NCBI GenBank assembly: GCA_000156295.1
Contig: DS999224.1
Span: 326,658 to 390,657 of the forward strand
Length of the DNA stretch: 64,000 nucleotides
Source: a marine gamma proteobacterium HTCC2148
Lineage (GTDB): Bacteria; Pseudomonadota; Gammaproteobacteria; Pseudomonadales; Halieaceae
Direction: 5' to 3'
Positions 18,006 through 26,329 of this stretch are shown piece after piece. Every line of letters begins with the position of its first letter. The stretch's first letter is position 1. Under the pieces are notes generated by a model. It was not told where the DNA came from, did no database searches, and worked only from the letters and a program-made list of their open reading frames with translations. The position numbers were made by a program, and so were the translations under genes.

Positions 18006-19121
18006 ATGGCCACCGAATTAAATACCCGTATGATGGCGCGCGCCCTGCAACTGGCACGTCGTGGGCAGTATTCCTGTATGCCTAATCCTCATGTGGGCTG
18101 TGTGCTGGAGCGAGATGGCGCGGTGATTGGAGAAGGTTTCACCCAACCTGCCGGTGGCAATCACGCTGAAGTCCAAGCCCTGGCAGAGGCGGGTGACGCC
18201 AGCGGCGCAACTGCCTACGTCACTCTGGAACCTTGTTCCCACATCGGTAAAACAGGCCCCTGTGCCGATGCCTTGATCACTGCTGGCGTCAGCAGGGTCT
18301 TTGCCGCGATAGAGGATCCCAATCCATTGGTGGCCGGGAACGGGTTGGATAAATTACGCGCCGCGGGTATTGAGGTGGAAGTTGGCCTACTGGAAGCCGA
18401 TGCACGTAAAGTGATTCCCGGCTTTATTTCCCGAATGACTGGTGGTAGAGGCAGAGTGCGCGCCAAGCTTGCGATGTCGCTGGATGGTCGCACTGCCATG
18501 GCTTCTGGCGAGAGTCAGTGGATTACCGGGCCAGCAGCGCGGGCCGATGTGCAGCGCCTGCGCGCTATGAGTTGTGCCGTAATCACCGGTATTGGCACAG
18601 TGCTTTCAGACGATTGTTCTCTCACAGTAAGAGCCGCAGAGCTGGGGTTGCCGGTTGCAGAGGCTGAGTTGGCCAGCCTGAACCAGCCACTGCGGGTGGT
18701 GCTGGACTCAAACCTGCAAACCCCAGCGAGTGCCGCCATTCTGGATGGTGCTGCGCCGACGCTTATCTGCCACGATGAGAAGCTCGATGCGTCTACCGCT
18801 ATTGTTGCTAGCGGCGTCGATCGACTGGCCTTGGGAGGTGACGAAAATGGCCTCAATTTGGCCCAATTAATCGATTATCTGTCAGCGCGGCAAAGCAACG
18901 AAATTCTGGTAGAATGCGGCCCCCGTTTGGCGGGAGCCTTTGTTCGAGAAGGCCTTTTAGACGAATTGATCGTATACATGGCACCCGTGCTGATGGGTAG
19001 CGCGGCCAGGCCGCTGCTGGATCTGCCTTTAGAGGCCATGGCGCAGAAGATCCCGCTGCAAATCGAGGATATGCGCAAGGTCGGCGACGACTGGCGTATG
19101 ACTGCTATCCCGCAGTATTAG
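18006..19121 (+). CDS. ribD: Bifunctional riboflavin biosynthesis protein RibD (deaminase/reductase)
   Basis: RibD performs the second and third steps of riboflavin synthesis: deamination of the pyrimidine product of RibA, then NADPH-dependent reduction of the ribosyl side chain. The N-terminal deaminase domain has the zinc ligands in GGNHAEVQAL and EPCSHIGKTGPCADALI. The C-terminal reductase domain begins near residue 150 with VRAKLAMSLDGRTAMASGES. The length of 371 residues is normal. It is second in the nrdR-rib-nusB cluster, 18 bases before ribE. Confidence 0.97.
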   Translation: MATELNTRMMARALQLARRGQYSCMPNPHVGCVLERDGAVIGEGFTQPAGGNHAEVQALAEAGDASGATAYVTLEPCSHIGKTGPCADALITAGVSRVFAAIEDPNPLVAGNGLDKLRAAGIEVEVGLLEADARKVIPGFISRMTGGRGRVRAKLAMSLDGRTAMASGESQWITGPAARADVQRLRAMSCAVITGIGTVLSDDCSLTVRAAELGLPVAEAELASLNQPLRVVLDSNLQTPASAAILDGAAPTLICHDEKLDASTAIVASGVDRLALGGDENGLNLAQLIDYLSARQSNEILVECGPRLAGAFVREGLLDELIVYMAPVLMGSAARPLLDLPLEAMAQKIPLQIEDMRKVGDDWRMTAIPQY

Positions 19122-19139
19122 AAACACCAGAGACAAATT

Positions 19140-19796
19140 ATGTTCACAGGCATTATTCAGGCCGTTGGCGAAATTGCCGACATGCAGCCCTCCGGGGGTG
19201 ACATGCGCCTGCGCGTCAACACCGGCAAGCTGGACTTAAGTGACGTGGCGTTAGGCGACAGCATTGCCGCTAATGGTGCCTGCCTGACCGTGGTCGAGCT
19301 ACCGGGCGATGGCTACTGGGCCGATGTGTCAGTGGAGACTCTGAACTTCACGACCCTGGGTGGGTTGAAGACAGGCTCCAAAGTGAATCTGGAAAAAGCC
19401 CTGACCCCAGCGAGTCGCTTGGGAGGCCATATCGTATCCGGTCACGTGGATGGTGTTGGCGAAGTGGTTAGTTTGCAAGAAGACGCTCGCTCATGGCGCT
19501 TTGTGATGCGTGCGCCGGATGATCTGGCTAAATATATCGCTCATAAAGGCAGCATCACCGTCGATGGCACCAGCCTCACAGTGAATGCAGTTAACGGCGC
19601 TGAATTCGATCTGAATATCATCCCCCAGACCATGGCGGAGACAGTGTTTGGCGACTATCAGCCCGGGAGCAAGTTGAATTTGGAAGTGGACGTAATTGCG
19701 CGCTACCTGGAGCGATTGATGCAGGGTGATGGGGCGGCCAAGCCCGGTGCGGGCTCGATATCAATGCAGACCCTGGCCGAGAACGGCTATACCTAA
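19140..19796 (+). CDS. ribE: Riboflavin synthase, alpha subunit
   Basis: Catalyses dismutation of two lumazines to riboflavin, the last step of the pathway. The 218-residue sequence consists of two lumazine-binding repeats: the first opens MFTGIIQAVGEIADMQ with GACLTVVE, and the second carries LGGHIVSGHVDGVGEV and GTSLTVNAV. It is embedded in the riboflavin cluster between ribD and ribBX. No FMN riboswitch is visible in the short gaps of this operon. Confidence 0.97.
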   Translation: MFTGIIQAVGEIADMQPSGGDMRLRVNTGKLDLSDVALGDSIAANGACLTVVELPGDGYWADVSVETLNFTTLGGLKTGSKVNLEKALTPASRLGGHIVSGHVDGVGEVVSLQEDARSWRFVMRAPDDLAKYIAHKGSITVDGTSLTVNAVNGAEFDLNIIPQTMAETVFGDYQPGSKLNLEVDVIARYLERLMQGDGAAKPGAGSISMQTLAENGYT

Positions 19797-19841
19797 TCCT
19801 GTGATTTCCACTTTTGTGGCGATGACGCCGACGGAACCAAC

Positions 19842-20951
19842 ATGCAAGTAAACACAGTAGACGAACTCATTTCAGATCTCCGCCAGGGCCGTATGGTCGT
19901 GCTGGTGGACGACGACGCCGACAGCCATAACGAAGGCGTAGTGATGGTTGCCGCTGAGCATTGCGACGATAAGCACGTAAACTTTATGGCCCGCCAGGCT
20001 CGCGGCCTGGTATGCCTGACGCTGACCGAGGAGCGCTGCCGTCAGTTGGACCTGCCGCCCATGGTCGATGACGCTATGGGCGAAAAATCTAACTTCACCC
20101 TTTCGATCGAAGCTTCTGTGGGTATCGATACGGGCATATCTGCTGCAGACCGCGCCCGGACAGTGCAGGCCGCCGTTGCGCCTCATGCAGAGCCTGCAGA
20201 CATTGTTCAGCCCGGTCATATTTTTCCATTGGAAGCAGCACCCGCTGGAGTGCTGACTCGCGCGGGCCATACCGAAGCCGCTTCCGATTACGCTCGTCTG
20301 GCGGGTTTGTTGCCTGCCGCGGTCATCACGGACATTTTGACGCCAGAGGGCACGTTGGCCGATGGCCCAGCCCTGGCTGAGTTCGCCGCCAAAAACGAGC
20401 TGAAAATTGGCACCATTGCCGACCTGATCCACTTCCGTATGGTTAACGAGCGCACCGTATGGCGCGTCCGTGAGGGCAAGATCAACACCGCTTTCGGCGA
20501 ATTCCAGCTCACCGCCTACCGCGACCAGACCGAGGGCAATGTACATTTGGCCCTGTCGCGCGGGGAGATAACCCCCGACCAGCCCACTCTGGTCCGCGTG
20601 CATGTGCAATCGGCCTTACGCGACCTGGTAAACAGCGAGGTTGAAGGTCGTGCCAGCTGGAGTATTGCCAAGTGCTTGGAGGCAGTTGCCAAGAATGAGC
20701 GGGGAGTCATTGTGATCCTGGCCAAGGATGAAAGCCCCGAGCGCCTATTGGGCAGTATTGATATGGCCCTGGGCGCAGAGCCCTCAGCTGCGATGGCCAA
20801 CCCCGATAGTTACACCACGGTAGGACTGGGTTCCCAGATTCTCCGTGACATGGGCGTGGGAAAAATCCATTTGATGGGAGCCCCGATCAAGTACAATGCG
20901 ATCTCCGGGTTTGACCTGGAAGTGCTGGATTTTGTGAATCCAGATAACTAG
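19842..20951 (+). CDS. RibBX-type protein: divergent DHBP synthase domain plus degenerate GTP cyclohydrolase II-like domain
   Basis: By position and fold this is the ribB gene of the cluster, whose normal product makes the four-carbon precursor from ribulose 5-phosphate. The C-terminal half (from about residue 210) is a GTP cyclohydrolase II-like RibX domain without its zinc cysteines, as known in RibBX proteins. The N-terminal DHBP synthase domain is also altered. The usual DDEDRENEGD motif reads [11 protein letters not shown] (23-33), so the Arg-Glu pair becomes Ser-His and the Asp becomes Val. The usual CE motif reads TD (163-164). PGHIFPL and RAGHTEA are retained. The fold seems intact, but catalysis is doubtful, so another ribB may exist outside the window. 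Start and length (369) are normal. Confidence 0.85.
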   Translation: MQVNTVDELISDLRQGRMVVLVDDDADSHNEGVVMVAAEHCDDKHVNFMARQARGLVCLTLTEERCRQLDLPPMVDDAMGEKSNFTLSIEASVGIDTGISAADRARTVQAAVAPHAEPADIVQPGHIFPLEAAPAGVLTRAGHTEAASDYARLAGLLPAAVITDILTPEGTLADGPALAEFAAKNELKIGTIADLIHFRMVNERTVWRVREGKINTAFGEFQLTAYRDQTEGNVHLALSRGEITPDQPTLVRVHVQSALRDLVNSEVEGRASWSIAKCLEAVAKNERGVIVILAKDESPERLLGSIDMALGAEPSAAMANPDSYTTVGLGSQILRDMGVGKIHLMGAPIKYNAISGFDLEVLDFVNPDN

Positions 20952-20958
20952 AAGGAAA

Positions 20959-21438
20959 GTGAGAATGAGCGATATCAAAACCATAGAAGGTGATTTCACC
21001 GGAGGCAAAGGCAACTACACGATTGTGGTCGGCCGCTGGAACAGCTTCGTTGTAGAGCATCTGCTGGAAGGCGCTATCGATTGCCTGCGCCGCCACGGCG
21101 TTAGCAAAAGCCAGATTACCATCGTTCGCGCCCCCGGCGCTTTCGAGATTCCACTGGTATGTAAAAAGGTCGCTGCCAAAGGCGATGTTGATGCCATTAT
21201 CGCCCTGGGCGCAGTCATCCGCGGCGGCACGCCCCACTTTGAGTTCGTAGCCGGCGAGTGCACCAAGGGCCTGGCCATGGTGAGCATGGAATACGGCGTA
21301 CCCGCAGCCTTCGGTGTGCTGACCGTCGATACCATCGAACAGGCAGTAGAACGTTCCGGGACTAAGGCCGGTAACAAAGGCGAAGAAGCTGCGATGTCTG
21401 CGCTGGAAATGGTCAGCCTGCTGGGTAAGCTTGACTAA
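20959..21438 (+). CDS. ribH: 6,7-dimethyl-8-ribityllumazine synthase
   Basis: Condenses the pyrimidine product of RibD with dihydroxybutanone phosphate to form lumazine; the enzyme forms an icosahedral or decameric shell. The 159-residue protein has [42 protein letters not shown] with the catalytic His region, and [11 protein letters not shown]. It begins 7 bases after ribBX. Its stop codon is followed immediately by the nusB ATG. Confidence 0.97.
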   Translation: MRMSDIKTIEGDFTGGKGNYTIVVGRWNSFVVEHLLEGAIDCLRRHGVSKSQITIVRAPGAFEIPLVCKKVAAKGDVDAIIALGAVIRGGTPHFEFVAGECTKGLAMVSMEYGVPAAFGVLTVDTIEQAVERSGTKAGNKGEEAAMSALEMVSLLGKLD

Positions 21439-21897
21439 ATGAGCGCTAACTCGCCTAAGAAGCCTCATAACACCCTGGCTGCGGAGCGTCGCAAAGCCCG
21501 TCATTACGGCATGCAGGCACTTTATCAGTGGCTGATGGCCGATGCCTCGTTAAATACCATCGAGGCCGAGTTCAGGGCCGATTACGACTTTGCTCATGTG
21601 GATCTGGAGTATTTTCAGGCGCTGCTGCACGGCGTACCCGCCTGTGTCGATGAGCTTGAGGCAGTATTCCAGCCCTTGTTAGACCGTGATATTGAGGAGC
21701 TGGACCCTATCGAGCGCACTCTTCTGAGGATGGGGACTTTTGAGCTGAAAGAGCGCATCGACGTACCTTACAAGGTGGTGATCAATGAGGAAGTCGCCCT
21801 GGCCAAGAAGTTTGGCGCCAGCGAGAGCCATAAATACGTTAATGGCGTGCTGGATAAAGCGGCCCGTGAGTTGCGTAAAGCTGAAACTGGAGCCTGA
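21439..21897 (+). CDS. nusB: Transcription antitermination factor NusB
   Basis: NusB binds boxA RNA with NusE (S10) and promotes antitermination in rRNA operons. The all-helical 152-residue protein has the family core: ARHYGMQALYQW near the N terminus, LDPIERTLLRMGTFELKE, and VVINEEVALAKKFGASES. It directly abuts ribH (no gap), the conserved ribH-nusB linkage, and is followed by thiL. Confidence 0.96.
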   Translation: MSANSPKKPHNTLAAERRKARHYGMQALYQWLMADASLNTIEAEFRADYDFAHVDLEYFQALLHGVPACVDELEAVFQPLLDRDIEELDPIERTLLRMGTFELKERIDVPYKVVINEEVALAKKFGASESHKYVNGVLDKAARELRKAETGA

Positions 21898-22007
21898 TGG
21901 TCGCTGCTAAGCTCGCCCGTTAGTTCTGAAAACTGCAACATCACACCGTTATTTCCACGCCAGCGGTGCTCCGCTATTACGGAATCCAGCGACCTTTGGA
22001 ATCGTTC

Positions 22008-22928
22008 ATGCCCACCTCTGAATTCGACCTGATTTACCGCTACTTTTCATCTCTTGGGGCAGGCCCCGCAGTAGATCTGTCTGCGGGTGACGATTGTGCC
22101 ATTCTCCGACTAGAACCCAACGAACGCCTCGCCACCTCAGTAGATACCATGGTCGAGGGAGTTCACTTCCCCGAAGACATGTTTCCTGAAGACATCGGAT
22201 TCCGCGCTGTGTCTGTTGCCGTCTCCGACCTCGCTGCTATGGGCGCTCGTCCTATCGGCATGACCGTGGCTCTGACCCTGCCCGAAGCAGATGAGTTCTG
22301 GATCAACACTTTCAGTCAGGGGCTGGCCCAGGCGGTATCTGAATACAAACTCCCTTTGGTGGGCGGTGACACCACTCGAGGCCCTCTCACTATCAGTGTT
22401 CAGGTTATGGGCGCGTTGCCTGCAGATAAAGCCCTGTTGCGAGAGGGTGCTCAGGTAGGTGACCTGGTTTATGTGTCTGGCACGTTGGGCGATGCCGCCG
22501 GAGCGCTCGCCTTTCTCAACGGCGAATGGCATCCAGAACCGGATGCGGCTGAGTTTCTTTTGCAGCGCTTCCACCGTCCCCGAGCGCGGGTAGAGCTTGG
22601 TCGCGAACTGCTGGGTAAAGCGACTTCCGCCATCGATATTTCCGATGGCTTATTGGCAGATGCAGGACATATTGCCGCTGCCAGTGGTGTTAGCATCGAC
22701 ATCGAGTGTGGCCGCGTGCCCCTGTCATCTGCCTTGAACTCACACCCAGATAGCGAAACTAAATTAAAATGGGCTTTGTCAGGGGGTGATGACTATGAGC
22801 TATGCTTGACCCTGCCTAAAGAGGCGCCAACACCCGAGGGTTGCACCCGAATCGGCCGCGTAACCAAAGGGCAGGGCGTGAAAGTCAACCAAGACATTGA
22901 CTTCGCCGCCGGATACCAGCATTTTTAG
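22008..22928 (+). CDS. thiL: Thiamine-monophosphate kinase
   Basis: ThiL phosphorylates thiamine monophosphate to the active cofactor thiamine pyrophosphate. MPTSEFDLIYRYF at 22008 is the family start (an open frame reaching 21966 was not used). The 306-residue sequence has LSAGDDCAIL, SVDTMVEGVHFP, GGDTTRGPLTIS, TSAIDISDGLLADAGHI and LSGGDDYELC, the aspartate motifs of the PurM/ThiL fold. It belongs to the nusB-thiL-pgpA run, after a 110-base gap. Confidence 0.95.
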   Translation: MPTSEFDLIYRYFSSLGAGPAVDLSAGDDCAILRLEPNERLATSVDTMVEGVHFPEDMFPEDIGFRAVSVAVSDLAAMGARPIGMTVALTLPEADEFWINTFSQGLAQAVSEYKLPLVGGDTTRGPLTISVQVMGALPADKALLREGAQVGDLVYVSGTLGDAAGALAFLNGEWHPEPDAAEFLLQRFHRPRARVELGRELLGKATSAIDISDGLLADAGHIAAASGVSIDIECGRVPLSSALNSHPDSETKLKWALSGGDDYELCLTLPKEAPTPEGCTRIGRVTKGQGVKVNQDIDFAAGYQHF

Positions 22929-22940
22929 CCTATAATCGTC

Positions 22941-22964
22941 GTTCCCGCGTAGGTGGGAATCCAG
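22941..22964. repeat. Dispersed palindromic repeat copy
   Basis: TTCCCGC and GTGGGAA form a 7-bp stem with a short loop, followed by TCCAG. It matches the small intergenic palindrome also seen at 24855-24881 and, degraded, at 15748-15760. It lies between thiL and pgpA, ending 21 bases before the pgpA start. Confidence 0.65.
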
Positions 22965-22985
22965 AGATCCCAGAGGCTGGAACCC

Positions 22986-23462
22986 ATGCCAGACCCGATA
23001 AAACCAAATCTTAAATCCCCTGCCCAATTCCTGGCCTTCGGGTTCGGCTCCGGCGTGGCACCAAAAGCCCCGGGTACCTTCGGTACCCTGGCAGCCATTC
23101 CCTTGTACTGGGCTTTATCTCACTTATCTCTGGGTTATTTCACCCTGGCCGTTGTCATCACCTTTATTCTCGGCATCTGGATCTGCGGCGAAGCTAGCAA
23201 ACAACTGGGCGTTCACGACCATGGCGGCATCGTTTGGGACGAATTCGTGGGTTACTGGATCACCATGTGGGCGCTGCCCAATAGCTGGCCCTGGATAATC
23301 GCCGGCTTCATTGCCTTTAGGATTTTCGATATCGCCAAGCCCTGGCCCATCGGCTGGTTGGACAAGAAGGTAGACGGTGGCTTCGGCATCATGATCGACG
23401 ATGTTGTCGCCGGCATCATGGCCTGCGCCTGCCTGCATATTGCGTTATGGTTGATGCCATGA
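22986..23462 (+). CDS. pgpA: Phosphatidylglycerophosphatase A
   Basis: An inner-membrane phosphatase that converts phosphatidylglycerophosphate to phosphatidylglycerol. The 158-residue protein has GFGSGVAPKAPGTFGTLAA near the N terminus, HDHGGIVWDEFVGYWI (metal/phosphate site), and several hydrophobic helices. MPDPIKPN at 22986 is the preferred start; the frame opens at 22953, but that leader overlaps the palindromic repeat. Its stop overlaps the start of the next gene (ATGA). Confidence 0.93.
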   Translation: MPDPIKPNLKSPAQFLAFGFGSGVAPKAPGTFGTLAAIPLYWALSHLSLGYFTLAVVITFILGIWICGEASKQLGVHDHGGIVWDEFVGYWITMWALPNSWPWIIAGFIAFRIFDIAKPWPIGWLDKKVDGGFGIMIDDVVAGIMACACLHIALWLMP

Positions 23463-24157
23463 AAATGCTTTCCCGGACACTTGAGTCGTCAGTCTCGCGA
23501 GCGCGGGGATCCTGTTTTTGGGTGATCAGGGCCTTGCTACTTTTGCTTGGCATGCACTATACAATTAGCACGAATGCCGCGCCTCAAATCGATCTGGAAG
23601 GCCTAATGCCCAATGCCGCCATCCTCCTAATCGACGGCGAACGCAAAATGCTAAAAGAGGGCCAAACCCACAAAGGCGTAACCCTGGTTTCAGCTTACAC
23701 TAACACCGCTACTCTGGAAGTTGACGGCCAACAAATGGTCCTCGGCTTATCACGGAAAGTGGGCACTAACTATCAGCCTCCGGCCCCACAGTTAGTGACG
23801 ATCCAACGCGACAACATGCTCCAATACCGCACAAACGCCCAAATCAATGGTCGCCAACTGGAAGTGCTGGTAGACACCGGCGCCAACATCGTCGCCATGA
23901 ACGAAAGCCACGCCCGCCGCATCGGGCTGAACCTCGAGCAGGCCACCCCGGCCAGGGTCGAAACCGCCTCCGGCATGGCCAAGGCCTGGTCCTTGAATTT
24001 GCGCTCCGTGAATGTAGGTGGCATCAAGGTTAACAACGTCCCAGCGACAGTGATCGAAGGTGAATTCCCCAACTACGTCCTGCTGGGAATGACCTACTTG
24101 CGCCATGTCAAAATGGAAGAAAATCAGGGGGTTATGACCCTTAGTCGCACTCAGTAA
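23459..24157 (+). CDS. TIGR02281-type retropepsin-like aspartic protease, secreted or membrane-anchored
   Basis: A 232-residue protein with a hydrophobic signal or anchor near residues 20-38, then a periplasmic domain. The aspartic-protease motif VLVDTGANIVAMNE and the later LGMTYLRHVKM are those of the TIGR02281 single-domain, retroviral-type proteases, which act as dimers. Substrates are unknown for this family. ATG 23459 overlaps the pgpA stop (ATGA), pointing to translational coupling; a start 12 bases upstream is in frame as well. Confidence 0.75.
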   Translation: MKMLSRTLESSVSRARGSCFWVIRALLLLLGMHYTISTNAAPQIDLEGLMPNAAILLIDGERKMLKEGQTHKGVTLVSAYTNTATLEVDGQQMVLGLSRKVGTNYQPPAPQLVTIQRDNMLQYRTNAQINGRQLEVLVDTGANIVAMNESHARRIGLNLEQATPARVETASGMAKAWSLNLRSVNVGGIKVNNVPATVIEGEFPNYVLLGMTYLRHVKMEENQGVMTLSRTQ

Positions 24158-24211
24158 GCCATCTCGCTAATTTCTCCGTAAAACTGTTAGACTACGCGCC
24201 CTTTTGAACGG

Positions 24212-24817
24212 ATGAGCCCTTTGACCGCACGCTATATAGAATCGTCCCGCCTCCCCACCGCCTGGGGTGAGTTCGAGATGCATGGCTTCGAAGATGCTGA
24301 GAGCAACAAGGAGCATGTGGTTCTTACTTTGGGTGATGTGAGCAATGGTGAGCCGGTATTAGTTCGAATTCACTCAGAATGCCTGACCGGGGACGCGCTA
24401 TTCAGCATGCGCTGTGACTGCGGCAGTCAGCTGCAAGCAGCTCTCAAGGCTATCTCAGAAGAGGGTAGAGGTGCATTGTTCTACCTGCGCCAGGAAGGCC
24501 GGGGCATAGGCCTGCTCAACAAGATTAAGGCCTACAAGCTGCAGGATGCGGGTGCTGATACCGTGGAAGCTAACGAACAACTGGGTTTTGGGGCGGATAT
24601 GCGGGATTACAGCATCCTCAAGCCTATGGCCGAGCACCTGAAGATCAAATCGGTGCGATTAATGACCAACAATCCGCGCAAGGTTGCGGCGTTGGAAGAG
24701 CAGGGCGTGGATGTAATGGAAAGAATCTCGCTCGAAACTGGAAGTAATCCTCATAACGAGAAATACTTGAGCACCAAGGCCGGCAAACTAGGCCATATGT
24801 TTGAGGCACAAAGCTAG
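24212..24817 (+). CDS. ribA: GTP cyclohydrolase II
   Basis: The first committed enzyme of riboflavin synthesis: it opens GTP to the diaminopyrimidine and releases formate. The 201-residue protein has all the usual features: zinc cysteines in [55 protein letters not shown], and LMTNNPRKV. This complete enzyme explains why the GTP cyclohydrolase-like half of the ribBX product can be degenerate. It converges with ispA across a small palindromic repeat. Confidence 0.97.
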   Translation: MSPLTARYIESSRLPTAWGEFEMHGFEDAESNKEHVVLTLGDVSNGEPVLVRIHSECLTGDALFSMRCDCGSQLQAALKAISEEGRGALFYLRQEGRGIGLLNKIKAYKLQDAGADTVEANEQLGFGADMRDYSILKPMAEHLKIKSVRLMTNNPRKVAALEEQGVDVMERISLETGSNPHNEKYLSTKAGKLGHMFEAQS

Positions 24818-24854
24818 CTGTCGCCTCCTCATCGATCATCCCCTAACAGCACCT

Positions 24855-24881
24855 GTCATCCCCGCGAAGGCGGGGATCCAG
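24855..24881. repeat. Dispersed palindromic repeat copy
   Basis: TCCCCGC / GCGGGGA forms a stem around GAAG, flanked by GTCA and TCCAG. It is the best-preserved copy in the window of a widespread small intergenic palindrome and lies between the convergent ends of ribA and ispA, where it could also act as a two-way hairpin. Confidence 0.75.
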
Positions 24882-24908
24882 TGATTCCGGCTCAAAAAAC
24901 GAACTCCC

Positions 24909-25820
24909 CTACCGATCCCTCTCCACAATATACCGCGCTAAGTCTCGCAAATGATCCGCTGACTCCCCAAAGTCAGACAAGGCCTCCAAAGCAGCCTTTA
25001 GCAATCGCTGCGCCTCCGCTTTAGCCCCCTCCAATCCCAACAACTTTACATAAGTAGGCTTGTTGGCCTCAGCATCCTTCCCCTGAGTCTTCCCAAGGGT
25101 TTCTGCATCCCCCTCGACATCCAGAATGTCGTCCGCGACCTGGAATGCGAGTCCAATATGGGTGCCATATTCATCCAGCGCTGCCAATTGCTCCTCAGTG
25201 GCGTTGGCTGCGATACCCCCCAATGCTAGTGATGCCCGAATCAGCGCCCCAGTTTTCATTGAGTGCATGGCTTGGAGCTCATCCAAAGTAATATCGGCTC
25301 CAGTGACCTGAATATCGATGTACTGGCCGCCAACCATGCCTTTCAAGCCAGCGGCCTCGGCCAGCACCTTCACCATTCGGATCTTCTGCTCCGCGGTGAG
25401 GTTAGGGGCATCGATTAGTAGTTCAAACGCCCTGGCCTGTAACCCATCCCCCACCAGAATCGCGGTGGATTCTTCATAGGCTTTATGCAGGCTGGGCTTG
25501 CCACGGCGCATATCATCGTCATCCATCGCAGGCAGGTCGTCGTGGATCAGGGAATAGGTGTGGACCAGTTCCAAAGCACAGGAAGCCTGGTCCAGTGATT
25601 CGCAGTGTCCGCCACCAACGCATTGGGCTGCAAAATAAAGGATGGCAGGGCGCACACGTTTACCGCCGCTTGCCAGAGAGTACAGGTAGGCGTTTTGCAA
25701 TTCACTGATATGCTCTGCGGCGGCTTCAGAGTGGGAGGCGATGTCGAAAGGCAGTTCCGCGAGGCGTTGATTACAGCGGAGACGACAGGACTCCATCTCT
25801 CCGTCGAAATCAGCCTTCAT
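24909..25820 (-). CDS. ispA: Farnesyl diphosphate synthase (geranyltranstransferase)
   Basis: Condenses isopentenyl diphosphate with allylic diphosphates to make farnesyl diphosphate for quinones and undecaprenyl lipids. The 303-residue protein has SLASGGKRVRPAIL, the first Asp-rich motif HDDLPAMDDDDMRRG, and the second DDILDVEGD. MKADFDGEME at 25820 gives the normal length. The start overlaps the end of xseB by 11 bases, the standard xseB-ispA coupling. dxs, which often follows ispA, is absent here and lies 17 kb away. Confidence 0.96.
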   Translation of the reverse strand: MKADFDGEMESCRLRCNQRLAELPFDIASHSEAAAEHISELQNAYLYSLASGGKRVRPAILYFAAQCVGGGHCESLDQASCALELVHTYSLIHDDLPAMDDDDMRRGKPSLHKAYEESTAILVGDGLQARAFELLIDAPNLTAEQKIRMVKVLAEAAGLKGMVGGQYIDIQVTGADITLDELQAMHSMKTGALIRASLALGGIAANATEEQLAALDEYGTHIGLAFQVADDILDVEGDAETLGKTQGKDAEANKPTYVKLLGLEGAKAEAQRLLKAALEALSDFGESADHLRDLARYIVERDR

Positions 25821-26070
25821 TCGAGCTCCTGCGAACCGGCCCCGCGCTATCACTACCACTGGCGGTGAGTTGATTCACTCGCTGTTCAGCATCGCTTAGC
25901 GTCTCTTGGGCCTTGCGACTCAGCCCGATGCCCTCTTCAAATTTCGACAGCGCTGAATTCAGGGGAATATCGCTGTCTTCTAGGGCTGAGATAACGCGCT
26001 CCAGAGACCTGACGGCCTCTTCTATGCTCGTGTTTTTGTCCTGTCCATCGGGGTCTTTAGGTTTTGCCAT
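25810..26070 (-). CDS. xseB: Exodeoxyribonuclease VII small subunit
   Basis: XseB assembles with XseA into the nuclease that degrades single-stranded DNA in both directions. The 86-residue product has the family core SIEEAVRSLERVISALED and LNSALSKFEEGIGLSRKAQE, forming a helical hairpin. MAKPKDPDG at 26070 is the usual type of start, with GAAGACACC just upstream. It is the promoter-proximal gene of the xseB-ispA pair and marks the left edge of the glycan island. Confidence 0.93.
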   Translation of the reverse strand: MAKPKDPDGQDKNTSIEEAVRSLERVISALEDSDIPLNSALSKFEEGIGLSRKAQETLSDAEQRVNQLTASGSDSAGPVRRSSNEG

Positions 26071-26329
26071 GGTGTCTTCCTGCGACTGTTCTGGGTAATG
26101 CGTTTCTGGTGCCGAGTACTGCGTTACTGCACTTCGGATTATCCCTGAATCCATCACGCATATAAACGGCAGTAGCTCAGACTACTGTGATTATGTTGTG
26201 TCTGCTGCCCGCGGAGACAATTCGACAGTCGTAACTCATTGATGCCTCGATGGTCATTAAGTCCGGAGTCGGTCACAATAGGAGCTCGTTGGATAAGAAC
26301 CTACTGGTCGCCGGGGCCACTGAATTGGA

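Noticed and set aside
18000..19841. Possible FMN riboswitch in the riboflavin cluster
   Set aside because: Gaps between the rib genes are 45 bases or less and show none of the conserved RFN segments.
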